Shown: positions 33,521-42,027 of the stretch, piece after piece
Layout: each line of letters begins with the position of its first letter
Position numbering within the stretch: position 1 is the stretch's first letter
Source: Clostridium sp. M62/1
Lineage (GTDB): Bacteria > Bacillota > Clostridia > Lachnospirales > Lachnospiraceae
Assembly (NCBI RefSeq): GCF_020736365.1
Contig: NZ_CP085988.1
Coordinates: 3,292,001-3,356,000 of the forward strand
DNA: 64,000 bases
Direction of reading: 5' to 3'
The notes under the pieces: generated by a model
Database searches by the model: none
The model's input: the letters and a program-made list of their open reading frames with translations, nothing else
What the model was told of the DNA's origin: nothing
Position numbers and translations under genes: made by a program

Positions 33521-34456
33521 CTATTTATGCAGACGCGGATCCAGGGCATACTGAAGCGCGTCTCCCAGAATATTCAGACAAAGAACTGTCAGAAGAATAA
33601 ACAGTCCCGGAACCAGTGCCAGCAGCGGATCATACAGAATATACTGCTGTGCGTTCTGGAGCATGCTGCCCCAGGAGGACATGGGGAGAGCCACGCCGTA
33701 TCCAAGAAAGCTTAAAGCCGACTCGTCCAGGATCGCCCCCGCAATGCTCAAAGAGGCAGCCACAATAATCTGGGCTGACATATTCGGGATAATGTGTCTC
33801 ATGATGATGGTGGTATGGCCCACCCCCAGAGTTCTGGCAGCTGCCACAAAATCCCTCTCCTTCAGGGTCAGCGTCTGGGCCCTGACAATCCTCGCAACTC
33901 CGGTCCAGGAAAACAGGGCCAGCATAAACACCAGCGTCACCATATTGTTGGGGATAAAGGAAAAGATGACAATGATCATCAGAAGGCTCGGCACGGACTG
34001 AAACATATCCACAATCCGCATTAAAACCGCGTCTGTTTTCCCCCCTGCGTAGCCGCTTATGGTTCCCACCAGAGTTCCCGCCACCACTGACACAATCATG
34101 GTGGCAATACCGACTAACAGGGAAATTCTGCTGCCGTAGAGGACTCTCGTGAAGGTATCGCGCCCCAGCTCATCCGTTCCCAGCCAGTGCTCCCCGCTGG
34201 GAGGAGCCATCTTATTAAGCACATCCATGTAATCCGGATCCTGGGGCAGAAACGGGGCCGCAAGTGCTCCCGCAGCGATCAGGATAAGAATCGCCAGGCT
34301 GACAGCTGCCATCTTATTTTCCCAGAAGGCTTTTTTCAGCTGATGTCCCAGTCCTCTGCCGCAGTCCGGCGCCTTTTCCTCTCCCCCGAGCTCTGCCCGG
34401 GCAAAATCCTCCGCCCGGAGAGCTGCCTGGTTTAAGGGTGATATTAACTTCGCCAT
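33521..34456 (-). CDS. oppC: Oligopeptide/dipeptide ABC transporter permease (OppC-like)
   Basis: The 311-residue protein has six predicted membrane segments, a cytosolic N-terminal extension rich in Glu/Gly, the HWLGTDELGRDTFTRVLYGS motif after the first segment and the permease EAA loop (AARTLGVGHTTIIMRHIIPN). It forms the channel with OppB. It starts five bases after oppB stops. Confidence 0.93.
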   Translation of the reverse strand: MAKLISPLNQAALRAEDFARAELGGEEKAPDCGRGLGHQLKKAFWENKMAAVSLAILILIAAGALAAPFLPQDPDYMDVLNKMAPPSGEHWLGTDELGRDTFTRVLYGSRISLLVGIATMIVSVVAGTLVGTISGYAGGKTDAVLMRIVDMFQSVPSLLMIIVIFSFIPNNMVTLVFMLALFSWTGVARIVRAQTLTLKERDFVAAARTLGVGHTTIIMRHIIPNMSAQIIVAASLSIAGAILDESALSFLGYGVALPMSSWGSMLQNAQQYILYDPLLALVPGLFILLTVLCLNILGDALQYALDPRLHK

Positions 34457-34461
34457 ACCTT

Positions 34462-35430
34462 TTACCCCCTTCCCTGCTTAATTCTCGGATCTGCAAAGCC
34501 ATAGAGGAGATCTGCCAGGAAGTTCCCCAAAAGCAGAATGGTGCAGGAGAACATGGTGATGCCCATAATCATCGGATAGTCCCGGTTGTTGATGGCAGAC
34601 ATTCCCAGGGTTCCCAGCCCCGGCCATGCGAAAACGGACTCTATGATAAAGGAACCTGTCACCAGGGTTCCCAGCCGGGAGCCGACGGTGGTGATCACCG
34701 GGAGCATACAGTTTTTAAGCACCTGGCCGTACAGAATCCCGCGTTTTGAAAGTCCCTTGGATATAGCTGTCTGTACATACTCCTCCTCCAGCTGTACAAT
34801 GGTGTTGGCACGAATATAGCGGACAAAGACAGCCATGTTATTAAGGCCCAGGACAATAGCCGGCATAATCCCATGCCTGATCAGATCCCAGGCGCTGTCC
34901 ACTCCGATGGTGCGCATACCGGAACTGGGAAGTATTTTGAGCTTCATGGAGAAAATAATAATCAGCATAATACCCAGCCAGAAGGCAGGCACAGAGATTC
35001 CCAGGTAGGTAAAACCGCTGATGATATGATCGGGCAGTCTGTTCTTATAGACTCCCGCCAGAAGCCCTAGAGGGATTGAAATCGCCAGTGACAGCAGAAG
35101 GGACGCTCCCATCAGCCCGGCTGTGCAGGGCAGCTTTTCCAGTATCTGGTCTAACACCGGCTGTCGGTTGCTGATGGAGATTCCCAGGTTTCCGTGGGCC
35201 GTCTTTTTTGCCCAGCTCACATACTGCTCCACCACGTTTCCGTTTAAGCCCAGGGACTCTCTCATCCGGTACATTTCCTCATCCGTCATCTTGTGTCCCG
35301 TAGCTCCCGGCGTCATGTAGATGTAGAGGGGATCTCCCGGAGCAAAGTAGATGATGGAAAAGGAAAACATGGAGACCAGAATCCATACAAAGAGCATCTG
35401 GGCCAGACGCTTTACTATAAATTGCTTCAA
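34462..35430 (-). CDS. oppB: Oligopeptide/dipeptide ABC transporter permease (OppB-like)
   Basis: The 322-residue protein starts FIVKRLAQMLFVWILVSMFS and has the FSIIYFAPGDP motif, TYLGISVPAFWLGIML and the EAA loop (AISKGLSKRGILYGQVLKN). The start codon is TTG at 35430, behind GGAGAG about nine bases upstream. A structured 180-bp gap separates it from oppA, which may lower its expression relative to the binding protein. Confidence 0.92.
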   Translation of the reverse strand: MKQFIVKRLAQMLFVWILVSMFSFSIIYFAPGDPLYIYMTPGATGHKMTDEEMYRMRESLGLNGNVVEQYVSWAKKTAHGNLGISISNRQPVLDQILEKLPCTAGLMGASLLLSLAISIPLGLLAGVYKNRLPDHIISGFTYLGISVPAFWLGIMLIIIFSMKLKILPSSGMRTIGVDSAWDLIRHGIMPAIVLGLNNMAVFVRYIRANTIVQLEEEYVQTAISKGLSKRGILYGQVLKNCMLPVITTVGSRLGTLVTGSFIIESVFAWPGLGTLGMSAINNRDYPMIMGITMFSCTILLLGNFLADLLYGFADPRIKQGRG

Positions 35431-35497
35431 GGCTGTCTCTCCTTTCCTTCAGGGCCCTTATCCTATCAGGCCGTTGTTTTTATCAGCACAAAGGGCC

Positions 35498-35592
35498 GCC
35501 GCAAAACGGTACTCTCATACAGTCCTTTAAGGACATTCTCATATGAGCTGTTTCATTTTGCGGCAGCCCTGCAGAAAGCCCTGTTTCAGGGC
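35498..35592 (-). other. Structured spacer between oppA and oppB
   Basis: GCCGCAAAA (35498-35506) pairs with TTTTGCGGC (35546-35554) around a nested GTCC/GGAC hairpin, and a second hairpin GCCCTG-TTT-CAGGGC lies at 35578-35592. No strong T-tract follows, so it looks more like an mRNA stabiliser or partial terminator than a full stop. Confidence 0.6.
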
Positions 35593-35607
35593 CGGCTGAA
35601 CCTGCAT

Positions 35608-37233
35608 TTATTCAATAGTCAGCTTTGTGTAATCCTCAAAGATCGGAGTGCGCTTGATCGTATCCGTTCCCTTTACATTGCCTGTTGTGACAAATACATA
35701 GTTCGGATATGCTATCGGATAGCAGCTCATCTCCTCTTTTGTCTTCTCCTGAATCTCCTTGTAGATTGCGGCTCTCTCGTCCTCAGTGAACACGGAGCGG
35801 GCCTCCTGCCAGAGTCCTAAGAGCTCGTCGCTGACAGCCAGATTTACTCCCCAGGTTCCGTCATACATTCCCGCAACCACAGTATCTGGATCTCCAACTG
35901 CAGCGTAGCCGTTCAGGTAGAACTCATAATCTCCGTCTGTTCCGAACACCTTCTCAAAGAAGCCGGTGGACTCAAGAGGAATTACTTCCAGATTGATGCC
36001 CACGTTCTTGAGCTGCTGCTGGATCACCTGGGCAGATTCCTTCATATAGGCGCGCTCTGAGTTGAAATAGAGCGTCATGGTTGACCCCTCGATGCCTGTC
36101 TCGGCTGCCAGCTGCTTTGCCTTCTCAATATCCTGGCTGTAGCCCTCCACGGATTCGTCATAGAAGGTTGTCATATTGCTGAGAACCGTGTTGGCCGGAA
36201 CTGCCATTCCCTCGCCGTAAGCGCCGTCGATAATCTCCTGGGCGTCTAAGGCTGCGAACACTGCCTCCACTACCTTCGGATCCTGAACGGTCTCACAGAA
36301 CTTATTGACTGCCAGGTAGTTGACACGTCCCTCCGGATACATAACCACCGTGTAGTTCGGATCCTCAGAATATTTTGCAACTGCCGGGGCGCTGGAAAGC
36401 TCCATCAGGTTGATCTCCCCATTCATCAGAGCAACCTCCTGGGCAGAGATATCAGATATAATCCGGAAGGTTACTGTGTCGATATCCGGCGCACCCATGT
36501 AGTAATCCTCATTCTTCTCAAGAATCAGGTACTGATCCTGCTTAAACTCTCTTAATTTATAAGGGCCGGAGCCAATGCCTGACATATTTGCCTCCGCTCC
36601 CACGATGCTCGTATTGCCTCCATACACGTGTTCCGGAATCAGAGTCAGCTCTCCGAGAAGGGCCGGGTAGGATGCGGACGCCATGGGAAGGGTAATCTTT
36701 ACCGTCAGGTCATCCACCTTCTCATATTTCACTGGCTGGTCATTTAAAATTACCACGTTCGTGTTTCCTGCTCCGTTGTTTGTGTCAGCATTGACATCCA
36801 TGGTAAAAATTACATCGTCTGCCGTAATCGGCTCCCCGTCATGCCACTTCAGCCCATCCTTCAGCTTCAGGGTAACGGAAGTTCCGTCCTCGGAAACCTC
36901 ATAGGATTCAGCCAGGTAATACCTTGTCTCATTTACATCAATCACATAGAGCGGATCGTAGAGGGGATTTAACATAATCACGCCCTCCTTGTAGCTCTCA
37001 AGCAGCGGGTTTAAGTTGGCCACACAGCTGGCGCTGGGAATCACAAGTCCCTTCTCCTCTCCGTCAGCCTCCCTGGCGGCTTCTGTCTCTTCCTCTTCTG
37101 CTTTGGCAGCCTCAGAGCCTGTCTCCGCACCTTTTGACGAAGCTGCCGTGTCCTCTGTTTTTGCCCCGCATCCAGTCATGGCCGTCAGCGCCATAGCTGC
37201 GCACAGAGCAAAGCTCAGCAGTCTCTTTCTCAT
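35608..37233 (-). CDS. oppA: Peptide-type ABC transporter substrate-binding lipoprotein
   Basis: The 541-residue protein has a lipoprotein signal (FALCAAMALTAMTGC, Cys near residue 22), an acidic Ala/Glu linker, then an SBP_bac_5 domain: SCVANLNPLLESYKEGVIM, YYLAESYEVSEDGTSVTLKL, GLKWHDGEPITADDVIFTMD and IGSGPYKLREFKQDQY. It captures peptides, or perhaps another SBP_5 ligand such as nickel or glutathione, outside the membrane. It is the first gene of the operon, behind its own promoter and GGAGGAAC. Confidence 0.92.
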   Translation of the reverse strand: MRKRLLSFALCAAMALTAMTGCGAKTEDTAASSKGAETGSEAAKAEEEETEAAREADGEEKGLVIPSASCVANLNPLLESYKEGVIMLNPLYDPLYVIDVNETRYYLAESYEVSEDGTSVTLKLKDGLKWHDGEPITADDVIFTMDVNADTNNGAGNTNVVILNDQPVKYEKVDDLTVKITLPMASASYPALLGELTLIPEHVYGGNTSIVGAEANMSGIGSGPYKLREFKQDQYLILEKNEDYYMGAPDIDTVTFRIISDISAQEVALMNGEINLMELSSAPAVAKYSEDPNYTVVMYPEGRVNYLAVNKFCETVQDPKVVEAVFAALDAQEIIDGAYGEGMAVPANTVLSNMTTFYDESVEGYSQDIEKAKQLAAETGIEGSTMTLYFNSERAYMKESAQVIQQQLKNVGINLEVIPLESTGFFEKVFGTDGDYEFYLNGYAAVGDPDTVVAGMYDGTWGVNLAVSDELLGLWQEARSVFTEDERAAIYKEIQEKTKEEMSCYPIAYPNYVFVTTGNVKGTDTIKRTPIFEDYTKLTIE

Positions 37234-37290
37234 GTCGTTCCTCCATCTTTTTTCATTTTCTCTGTTCTGTCTTTTAACAGTCTATGGTGC

Positions 37291-37319
37291 ATTATATAAC
37301 CCATCCCCCTGTGAGACAA
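37291..37319 (-). promoter_or_regulatory. opp operon promoter
   Basis: Minus-strand TTGTCT (37319-37314) and perfect TATAAT (37296-37291) with a 17-bp spacer, about 58 bp before the oppA start. Confidence 0.65.
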
Positions 37320-37460
37320 ATTCAAAAATCCCATACAGACCCGTCTTTATCGAAATATGCAATAACGCAACATAATGCGGCAGACCGGAAAAGAGGTCTG
37401 GCCAGACACGCTCCCGGCCGGCAGAAAATCCGCCTCTCACAGAAAGCGGAGTCTCCCGCA

Positions 37461-37503
37461 AACAAAAAGAGCAGAAGAAATCTCCTTCGGATCTCTTCTG
37501 CTC
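37461..37503 (-). terminator. htpG terminator
   Basis: GAGCAGAAGA (37469-37478) pairs with TCTTCTGCTC (37494-37503); on the minus strand T5 follows. Confidence 0.85.
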
Positions 37504-37530
37504 CTGTCTGCCCTGTATTTCGTTTATTTT

Positions 37531-39531
37531 CTATTTTGCGAGCTTTGCCATAATCTCATTGCTTCTTGCAATAAACTTTGTCATCCTCTCCGGGCTTAAA
37601 CTGCCGTGGCTTAAGAGGGCCAGGTCATAGAGCTGCTCACAGATTACCGGCGTTTCCTCTCCCTCTCCGTGCTCTAACACGTACTTAACAAGGCTGTTGT
37701 TGGCATTTAACACCAGAACCTCACCTGTGCCGCCGAACATGGACGGATCCATGCCGTACATATTGTACATTTTCATCATTTCCTGCATACGGCGGGTCTC
37801 CTCAGCCACTGTGATCATGGAGGAAACGGACTCGTTTTTCAGCTTCTCCACCTTCACCTCCAGCTTATCGTTTCCAAGGGCCCTGCGGAAGGTTTCGGTC
37901 AGAGTCTTGGCCTCCTGCTCCAGAGTCTCCTTGTCCTCCTCCTTCACTTCTTCCTTGAACATCTCATTGACATCGGCGTCAATCCTCAGGAACTTCACTC
38001 CCTCGTGCTTCTGCTCCTCATGGGTGATAAAGGGATTGTCGATATTGTGTGTCAGGATGACAGCGTCCAGCTTCTCCTCGCGGAACATGTTGATGTACTG
38101 GCTCTGCTCCTTCTCATCTGTCACATAGAATATCTTATTTTCATGCTTTTCCTTTGCTGCCTCCAGGTAATCCTTGAGAGTCACATACTTTCCGTCCAGG
38201 TTCTTGAAGATAATAAAGTCCTCCATCTTCTCGGCGAACTTCTCGTCTCTCAGGCAGCCATACTTGATAAACGGGCTGATGTCATCCCAGTATTTCTCAT
38301 AGTTTTCTCTGTCTGTCTTGCACATGCCGGACAGCTTGTCTGCCACCTTCTTTGTGATGTAATCGGAAATCTTCTTCACAAAGCCGTCGTTCTGCAGGGC
38401 GCTTCTGGATACGTTTAACGGCAGATCCGGACAGTCGATAACGCCCTTTAAGAGCATCAGGAATTCCGGAATTACTTCCTTGATGTTGTCGGCGATAAAT
38501 ACCTGATTATTGTAGAGCTTGATGGTTCCCTCAATACTCTCATACTCCATGTTGATCTTCGGGAAGTAGAGGATTCCCTTTAAGTTGAAGGGGTAGTCCA
38601 TATTCAGGTGAATCCAGAACAGGGGCTCCTTAAAGTCCATAAATACTTTGCGGTAGAAGGACTTGTACTCCTCCTCTGTGCACTCATTGGGGTGCTTGTT
38701 CCAGAGCGGGTTTACATCGCTTAAGGATACCGGCCTCTTTAAAATCTTGTATTTCTCTCTGGCAGGAGAAACCTCCACAACCTCCTTGGTACCGTCCTCT
38801 TTTTCCTTCTCCTCTGTCTTGGCCTCCTCCACGATCGTCTCTACAATCGTGTCCTTTTCATTTAACTCATCCTTCTCGATTGTCTCGTATTCCGGCTCAG
38901 CCTTCGCATTGGTCAGATAGATCGGAACCGGCATGAAGGAGCAGTATTTCTCAATGACCTCTCTGGCCCGGTATTCATTGGCAAATTCTGTGCTGTCCTC
39001 GTTTAAATAGAGGGTAATCCTTGTACCGATGCCCTCCTTGTCGCCGTCCTTCATGTCAAATTCCGTACCGCCCTCTGACTCCCAGTGAACCGGTTTTGCG
39101 TCCTTTCTGTAGGAGAGGGAATCGATAGTCACCTTGTCGGCCACCATGAAGGCAGAGTAAAAGCCAAGGCCGAAATGACCGATGATCTGATCCTCGTTTG
39201 CCTTGTCCTTATATTTGTTGAGGAAATCCTGGGCTCCGGAGAAGGCGATCTGGTTGATGTACTCGTCTACCTCATCCTCCGTCATACCCATACCGTTGTC
39301 TTCCACAACGATGGTCTTTTCCTCCGGGTTTACTGTCACCTGGATTTTAAACTCCATATCCTCCGGCTTTTCCCACTCGCCCATCATCTCCAGCTTCTTC
39401 AGCTTCGTGATAGCGTCACAGCCGTTGGAGATCAGCTCTCTGTAGAAAATGTCGTGGTCGGAATAGAGCCACTTTTTAATAATTGGGAAAATATTTTCGC
39501 TGTTAATGGATAAACTGCCTGACTTTGCCAT
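37531..39531 (-). CDS. htpG: Hsp90-family chaperone HtpG
   Basis: The 666-residue protein is full-length: the GHKL ATPase domain shows KKWLYSDHDIFYRELISNGCDAI, VEDNGMGMTEDEV, IGHFGLGFYSAFMVAD and GTRITLYL; the middle domain has NPLWNKHPNECTEEEYKSFY and RSALQNDGF; the C-terminal dimerisation domain ends SNEIMAKLAK. It is an ATP-dependent cytosolic chaperone. An acidic Glu/Lys linker lies at about 225-250. The start at 39531 follows AAGGAG; the upstream GTG is within that region. It has its own promoter preceded by a CIRCE element. Confidence 0.96.
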   Translation of the reverse strand: MAKSGSLSINSENIFPIIKKWLYSDHDIFYRELISNGCDAITKLKKLEMMGEWEKPEDMEFKIQVTVNPEEKTIVVEDNGMGMTEDEVDEYINQIAFSGAQDFLNKYKDKANEDQIIGHFGLGFYSAFMVADKVTIDSLSYRKDAKPVHWESEGGTEFDMKDGDKEGIGTRITLYLNEDSTEFANEYRAREVIEKYCSFMPVPIYLTNAKAEPEYETIEKDELNEKDTIVETIVEEAKTEEKEKEDGTKEVVEVSPAREKYKILKRPVSLSDVNPLWNKHPNECTEEEYKSFYRKVFMDFKEPLFWIHLNMDYPFNLKGILYFPKINMEYESIEGTIKLYNNQVFIADNIKEVIPEFLMLLKGVIDCPDLPLNVSRSALQNDGFVKKISDYITKKVADKLSGMCKTDRENYEKYWDDISPFIKYGCLRDEKFAEKMEDFIIFKNLDGKYVTLKDYLEAAKEKHENKIFYVTDEKEQSQYINMFREEKLDAVILTHNIDNPFITHEEQKHEGVKFLRIDADVNEMFKEEVKEEDKETLEQEAKTLTETFRRALGNDKLEVKVEKLKNESVSSMITVAEETRRMQEMMKMYNMYGMDPSMFGGTGEVLVLNANNSLVKYVLEHGEGEETPVICEQLYDLALLSHGSLSPERMTKFIARSNEIMAKLAK

Positions 39532-39612
39532 AGATAACACTCCTTTTTTCTGATTCTGTATAGTTCTGAACAGACATTCCTCTGCCTGTCTCTTCTCTCA
39601 AATTCCTTCTAT

Positions 39613-39641
39613 ATTTTAGTATTCCTTTTAGCAGATGTCAA
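39613..39641 (-). promoter_or_regulatory. htpG promoter
   Basis: Minus-strand TTGACA (39641-39636) and TAAAAT (39618-39613) are separated by 17 bp. Confidence 0.8.
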
Positions 39642-39648
39642 TAGAAAA

Positions 39649-39675
39649 TCAGCACTCATTTTGATTGAGTGCTAA
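39649..39675. promoter_or_regulatory. CIRCE element (HrcA operator)
   Basis: TCAGCACTC-N9-GAGTGCTAA matches the CIRCE consensus TTAGCACTC-N9-GAGTGCTAA with one mismatch. It lies just upstream of the htpG -35 box, which implies HrcA control of htpG. The gap 39532-39868 also holds a divergent promoter for the carboxypeptidase. Confidence 0.9.
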
Positions 39676-39731
39676 TAATCCATATATCCCGGGTCCATTT
39701 CTTACAATTTTTTTGCCTGTCCTTCTCTTCA

Positions 39732-39760
39732 TTGACTTTTGCCTGCGGGCTTCCTATAAT
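39732..39760 (+). promoter_or_regulatory. M14 carboxypeptidase promoter
   Basis: TTGACT (39732-39737) and TATAAT (39755-39760) have a 17-bp spacer and lie about 110 bp before the start codon. Confidence 0.75.
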
Positions 39761-39868
39761 GGATTTCATACGGCGTCTGGGACAGCCCTGTCTGTATCTG
39801 TTCCGCCGTTTTGTTCTTTATAACGATACTGAAAAGCGATACTGACACGCCATTTTGGAGGATCTCAC

Positions 39869-41056
39869 ATGAAATACACACCGCATTTACGGAACACAGC
39901 AAAATCCGGCGGCTCTCGCCGCCGTTCCCGCCTCTCTCTCTGCGCCGGCGTCCTGGCCCTGGCCCTGTCTGTCTCACAGACCCTGGCCTTTCCGGCTTTC
40001 GCAGGGCCGGCAGAGGAAGCCACCGTTTCTTCTGACGAACCGTCTGTACCGGCAGCACTTGGACCGGCAGCCGATTTAAGCGCGTCCAACTATTACAACG
40101 GCCGCCTCTCTGATCCCATAGTAAAGCCTGTGGATAAATACAGCTACGAGCAGATGGAGCAGGATATAAACGCCCTGAAAAACCGCTATCCAAACCAGAT
40201 GAATGTCAATATTATGGGGCAGTCGGCAGACGGACGAAACCTGTACCACATCATCATCGGCAATCCATCCGCCTCCAAGCACATCTTATTCCAGGGAACC
40301 ATACATGGGAGGGAATATATCAACGTGCCTTTGATGATGCAGCAGCTTGAATACCTTCTCGCCTACCAGAATACAGGAACCTTCCAGGGCAGAAACCTGT
40401 CCGATATGCTTGGCCAGGTGGCTGTACACTTTGTCCCCCTGGCAAACCCTGACGGCGCCTCTATCAGCCAGAACGGGGAGGGTGGCATCCGCTCCGAAGA
40501 GCTCAGGGCTCAGATACAGAAAGCCTACGAGGCTGACAAGGCCGACGGCCGCACCACAGCTGACTATGACTCCTACTTAAGGCGCTGGAAGAGCAACGGC
40601 CGCGGCGTTGACTTAAACCACAACTTTGACGCAGGCTGGGACGGCCTGAACACAGTGGCTCATCCGTCCTCCACCGACTATAAGGGCGAAAGTCCCCTCT
40701 CCGAGCCTGAGTCCAGGGCGTTAGCGGCCCTCACGGATCAGTATCCCTTTGCCGCCTGCATCAGCTATCACGCCATGGGCCAGGTAATCTACTGGGATAC
40801 GGAGAATAACAGGAAAGAGACGGCCTCCAGGGAGCTGGCAGAGCTGGTTTCTAAAAATAACGGCTACCAGATTCTAGGAAGCAAGGGCGTCGGCGGCTAT
40901 AAAGACTGGATCCAGAAGAGAGAGAACGCAATCCCAGGCATTACCATTGAAGTGGGAAAATCTACCTGCCCTGTGAATTTCTCTGAGTACGAAACACTCT
41001 GGAAACAGAACCGGGCCGTTCCAGGCATTGTCATCGAGTATGTTCTCACCCATTAA
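39869..41056 (+). CDS. Secreted M14 family zinc carboxypeptidase
   Basis: The 395-residue protein has a long signal peptide (basic N-terminus, then LCAGVLALALSVSQTLAFPA and a cleavage site around FAGPA), followed by an M14 domain: the zinc motif GTIHGREYINVP (HxxE), LNHNFDAGWD, CISYHAMGQVIYWD (third zinc His) and the catalytic Glu in GITIEVGKSTCPV. Relatives include gamma-D-glutamyl-diaminopimelate peptidases of cell-wall recycling and sporulation, as well as ordinary carboxypeptidases. It acts outside the membrane. TTGGAGG precedes the ATG. Confidence 0.9.
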   Translation: MKYTPHLRNTAKSGGSRRRSRLSLCAGVLALALSVSQTLAFPAFAGPAEEATVSSDEPSVPAALGPAADLSASNYYNGRLSDPIVKPVDKYSYEQMEQDINALKNRYPNQMNVNIMGQSADGRNLYHIIIGNPSASKHILFQGTIHGREYINVPLMMQQLEYLLAYQNTGTFQGRNLSDMLGQVAVHFVPLANPDGASISQNGEGGIRSEELRAQIQKAYEADKADGRTTADYDSYLRRWKSNGRGVDLNHNFDAGWDGLNTVAHPSSTDYKGESPLSEPESRALAALTDQYPFAACISYHAMGQVIYWDTENNRKETASRELAELVSKNNGYQILGSKGVGGYKDWIQKRENAIPGITIEVGKSTCPVNFSEYETLWKQNRAVPGIVIEYVLTH

Positions 41057-41131
41057 AGGGTCATGGAACTCCCGGAGCAGACGCTGCCGGACTGACACCG
41101 GCTGCTGCCTCCAAATCACATGCTAAAAAAT

Positions 41132-41186
41132 AAAGAAAAAACCGGACGGACCTTCCTGCAGAAGAGTCCGTCCGATTTCATTTTTG
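41132..41186. terminator. Bidirectional intrinsic terminator
   Basis: CGGACGGAC (41143-41151) pairs with GTCCGTCCG (41166-41174), with A-rich DNA on the left and T-rich DNA on the right. It ends the carboxypeptidase gene and the convergent DUF5721 gene. Confidence 0.85.
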
Positions 41187-41195
41187 TGTCCGGGC

Positions 41196-41693
41196 CTAGA
41201 CCTCAAAAAAGGCCAGCCCTTTCTTTTTCAGAAATTCCTTTACTGCCCCGTCCCACTCCTGTTCCAGCGAGCGGTCCAGGGTGAAGCGGCTCACAGAGGT
41301 TCCTGTGATGCAGGTGAGGGCTCTGTCCTCATAACGGATGTTCAGATAGAGCCCATTTACCTCAGAGGGGGCAAAGCCGGAGGCTCTCCCGCTCACAAAC
41401 GCCTCCTTCTCACTGTCCGACAGCTGCAGCACAATGTGAAAGCTCTCCGGCAGATGCCTGCCCTTAATCAGTGAGAAGCAGAACGGGCGAAGGGCGCTCC
41501 ACGCAGAAAAGTCCTCCAGCCGGCGAACCTGTGCCTCATCGCTGGAATAATAGCCGGGGCGGATTCGCCCGTCTATCTGAAAGCTGTTGAAGGTCACGAT
41601 CTTTACCTCCCTGACCAGGAAATGGTCAAATGTATCTCCAATAAAAAGCTGTCTTGTAAATTCCTTTAACTCGTCTGTCTGCAGCGCTACCAT
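41196..41693 (-). CDS. DUF5721 family protein
   Basis: The 165-residue protein starts VALQTDELKEFTRQLFIGDT and contains REVKIVTFNSFQIDGRI, WSALRPFCFSLIKGRHLPES and SVSRFTLDRSLEQEWD, a pattern I associate with DUF5721, a Clostridia family of unknown function. The start at 41693 is chosen over an ATG two codons earlier because GGAGG sits seven bases away. A long N-terminal extension of the open frame is not supported. Confidence 0.65.
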   Translation of the reverse strand: MVALQTDELKEFTRQLFIGDTFDHFLVREVKIVTFNSFQIDGRIRPGYYSSDEAQVRRLEDFSAWSALRPFCFSLIKGRHLPESFHIVLQLSDSEKEAFVSGRASGFAPSEVNGLYLNIRYEDRALTCITGTSVSRFTLDRSLEQEWDGAVKEFLKKKGLAFFEV

Positions 41694-42027
41694 TTTCATT
41701 CCTCCAAATATTTCCCCTCTGTTCATGCCAGGCTTGCTGTCAGCTTCCGGCTTACCGGCTGCTTTCAGTTTTCTGCCAGTTTCCGTTTCACGCCAGCTTT
41801 GGTCTCCCGGCTGCAAAGAGATAACACAAGTATACTATGAACCGCCCTGTCATTACAAGATGAAACCGCAGCCTGCCTGCGCCTTTCTTCTTTTCTCATT
41901 TCTTTCCGTTGCAAAAAACATCACTTTTATTTATACTCTTATGTGTGCTTTTGTCCGCTCAGAGCAGGCCCCGGCCGGGAACTGGTTCTAAGCTGCAGGG
42001 CACGACTGCAAAATAGGAGGAACTGTA

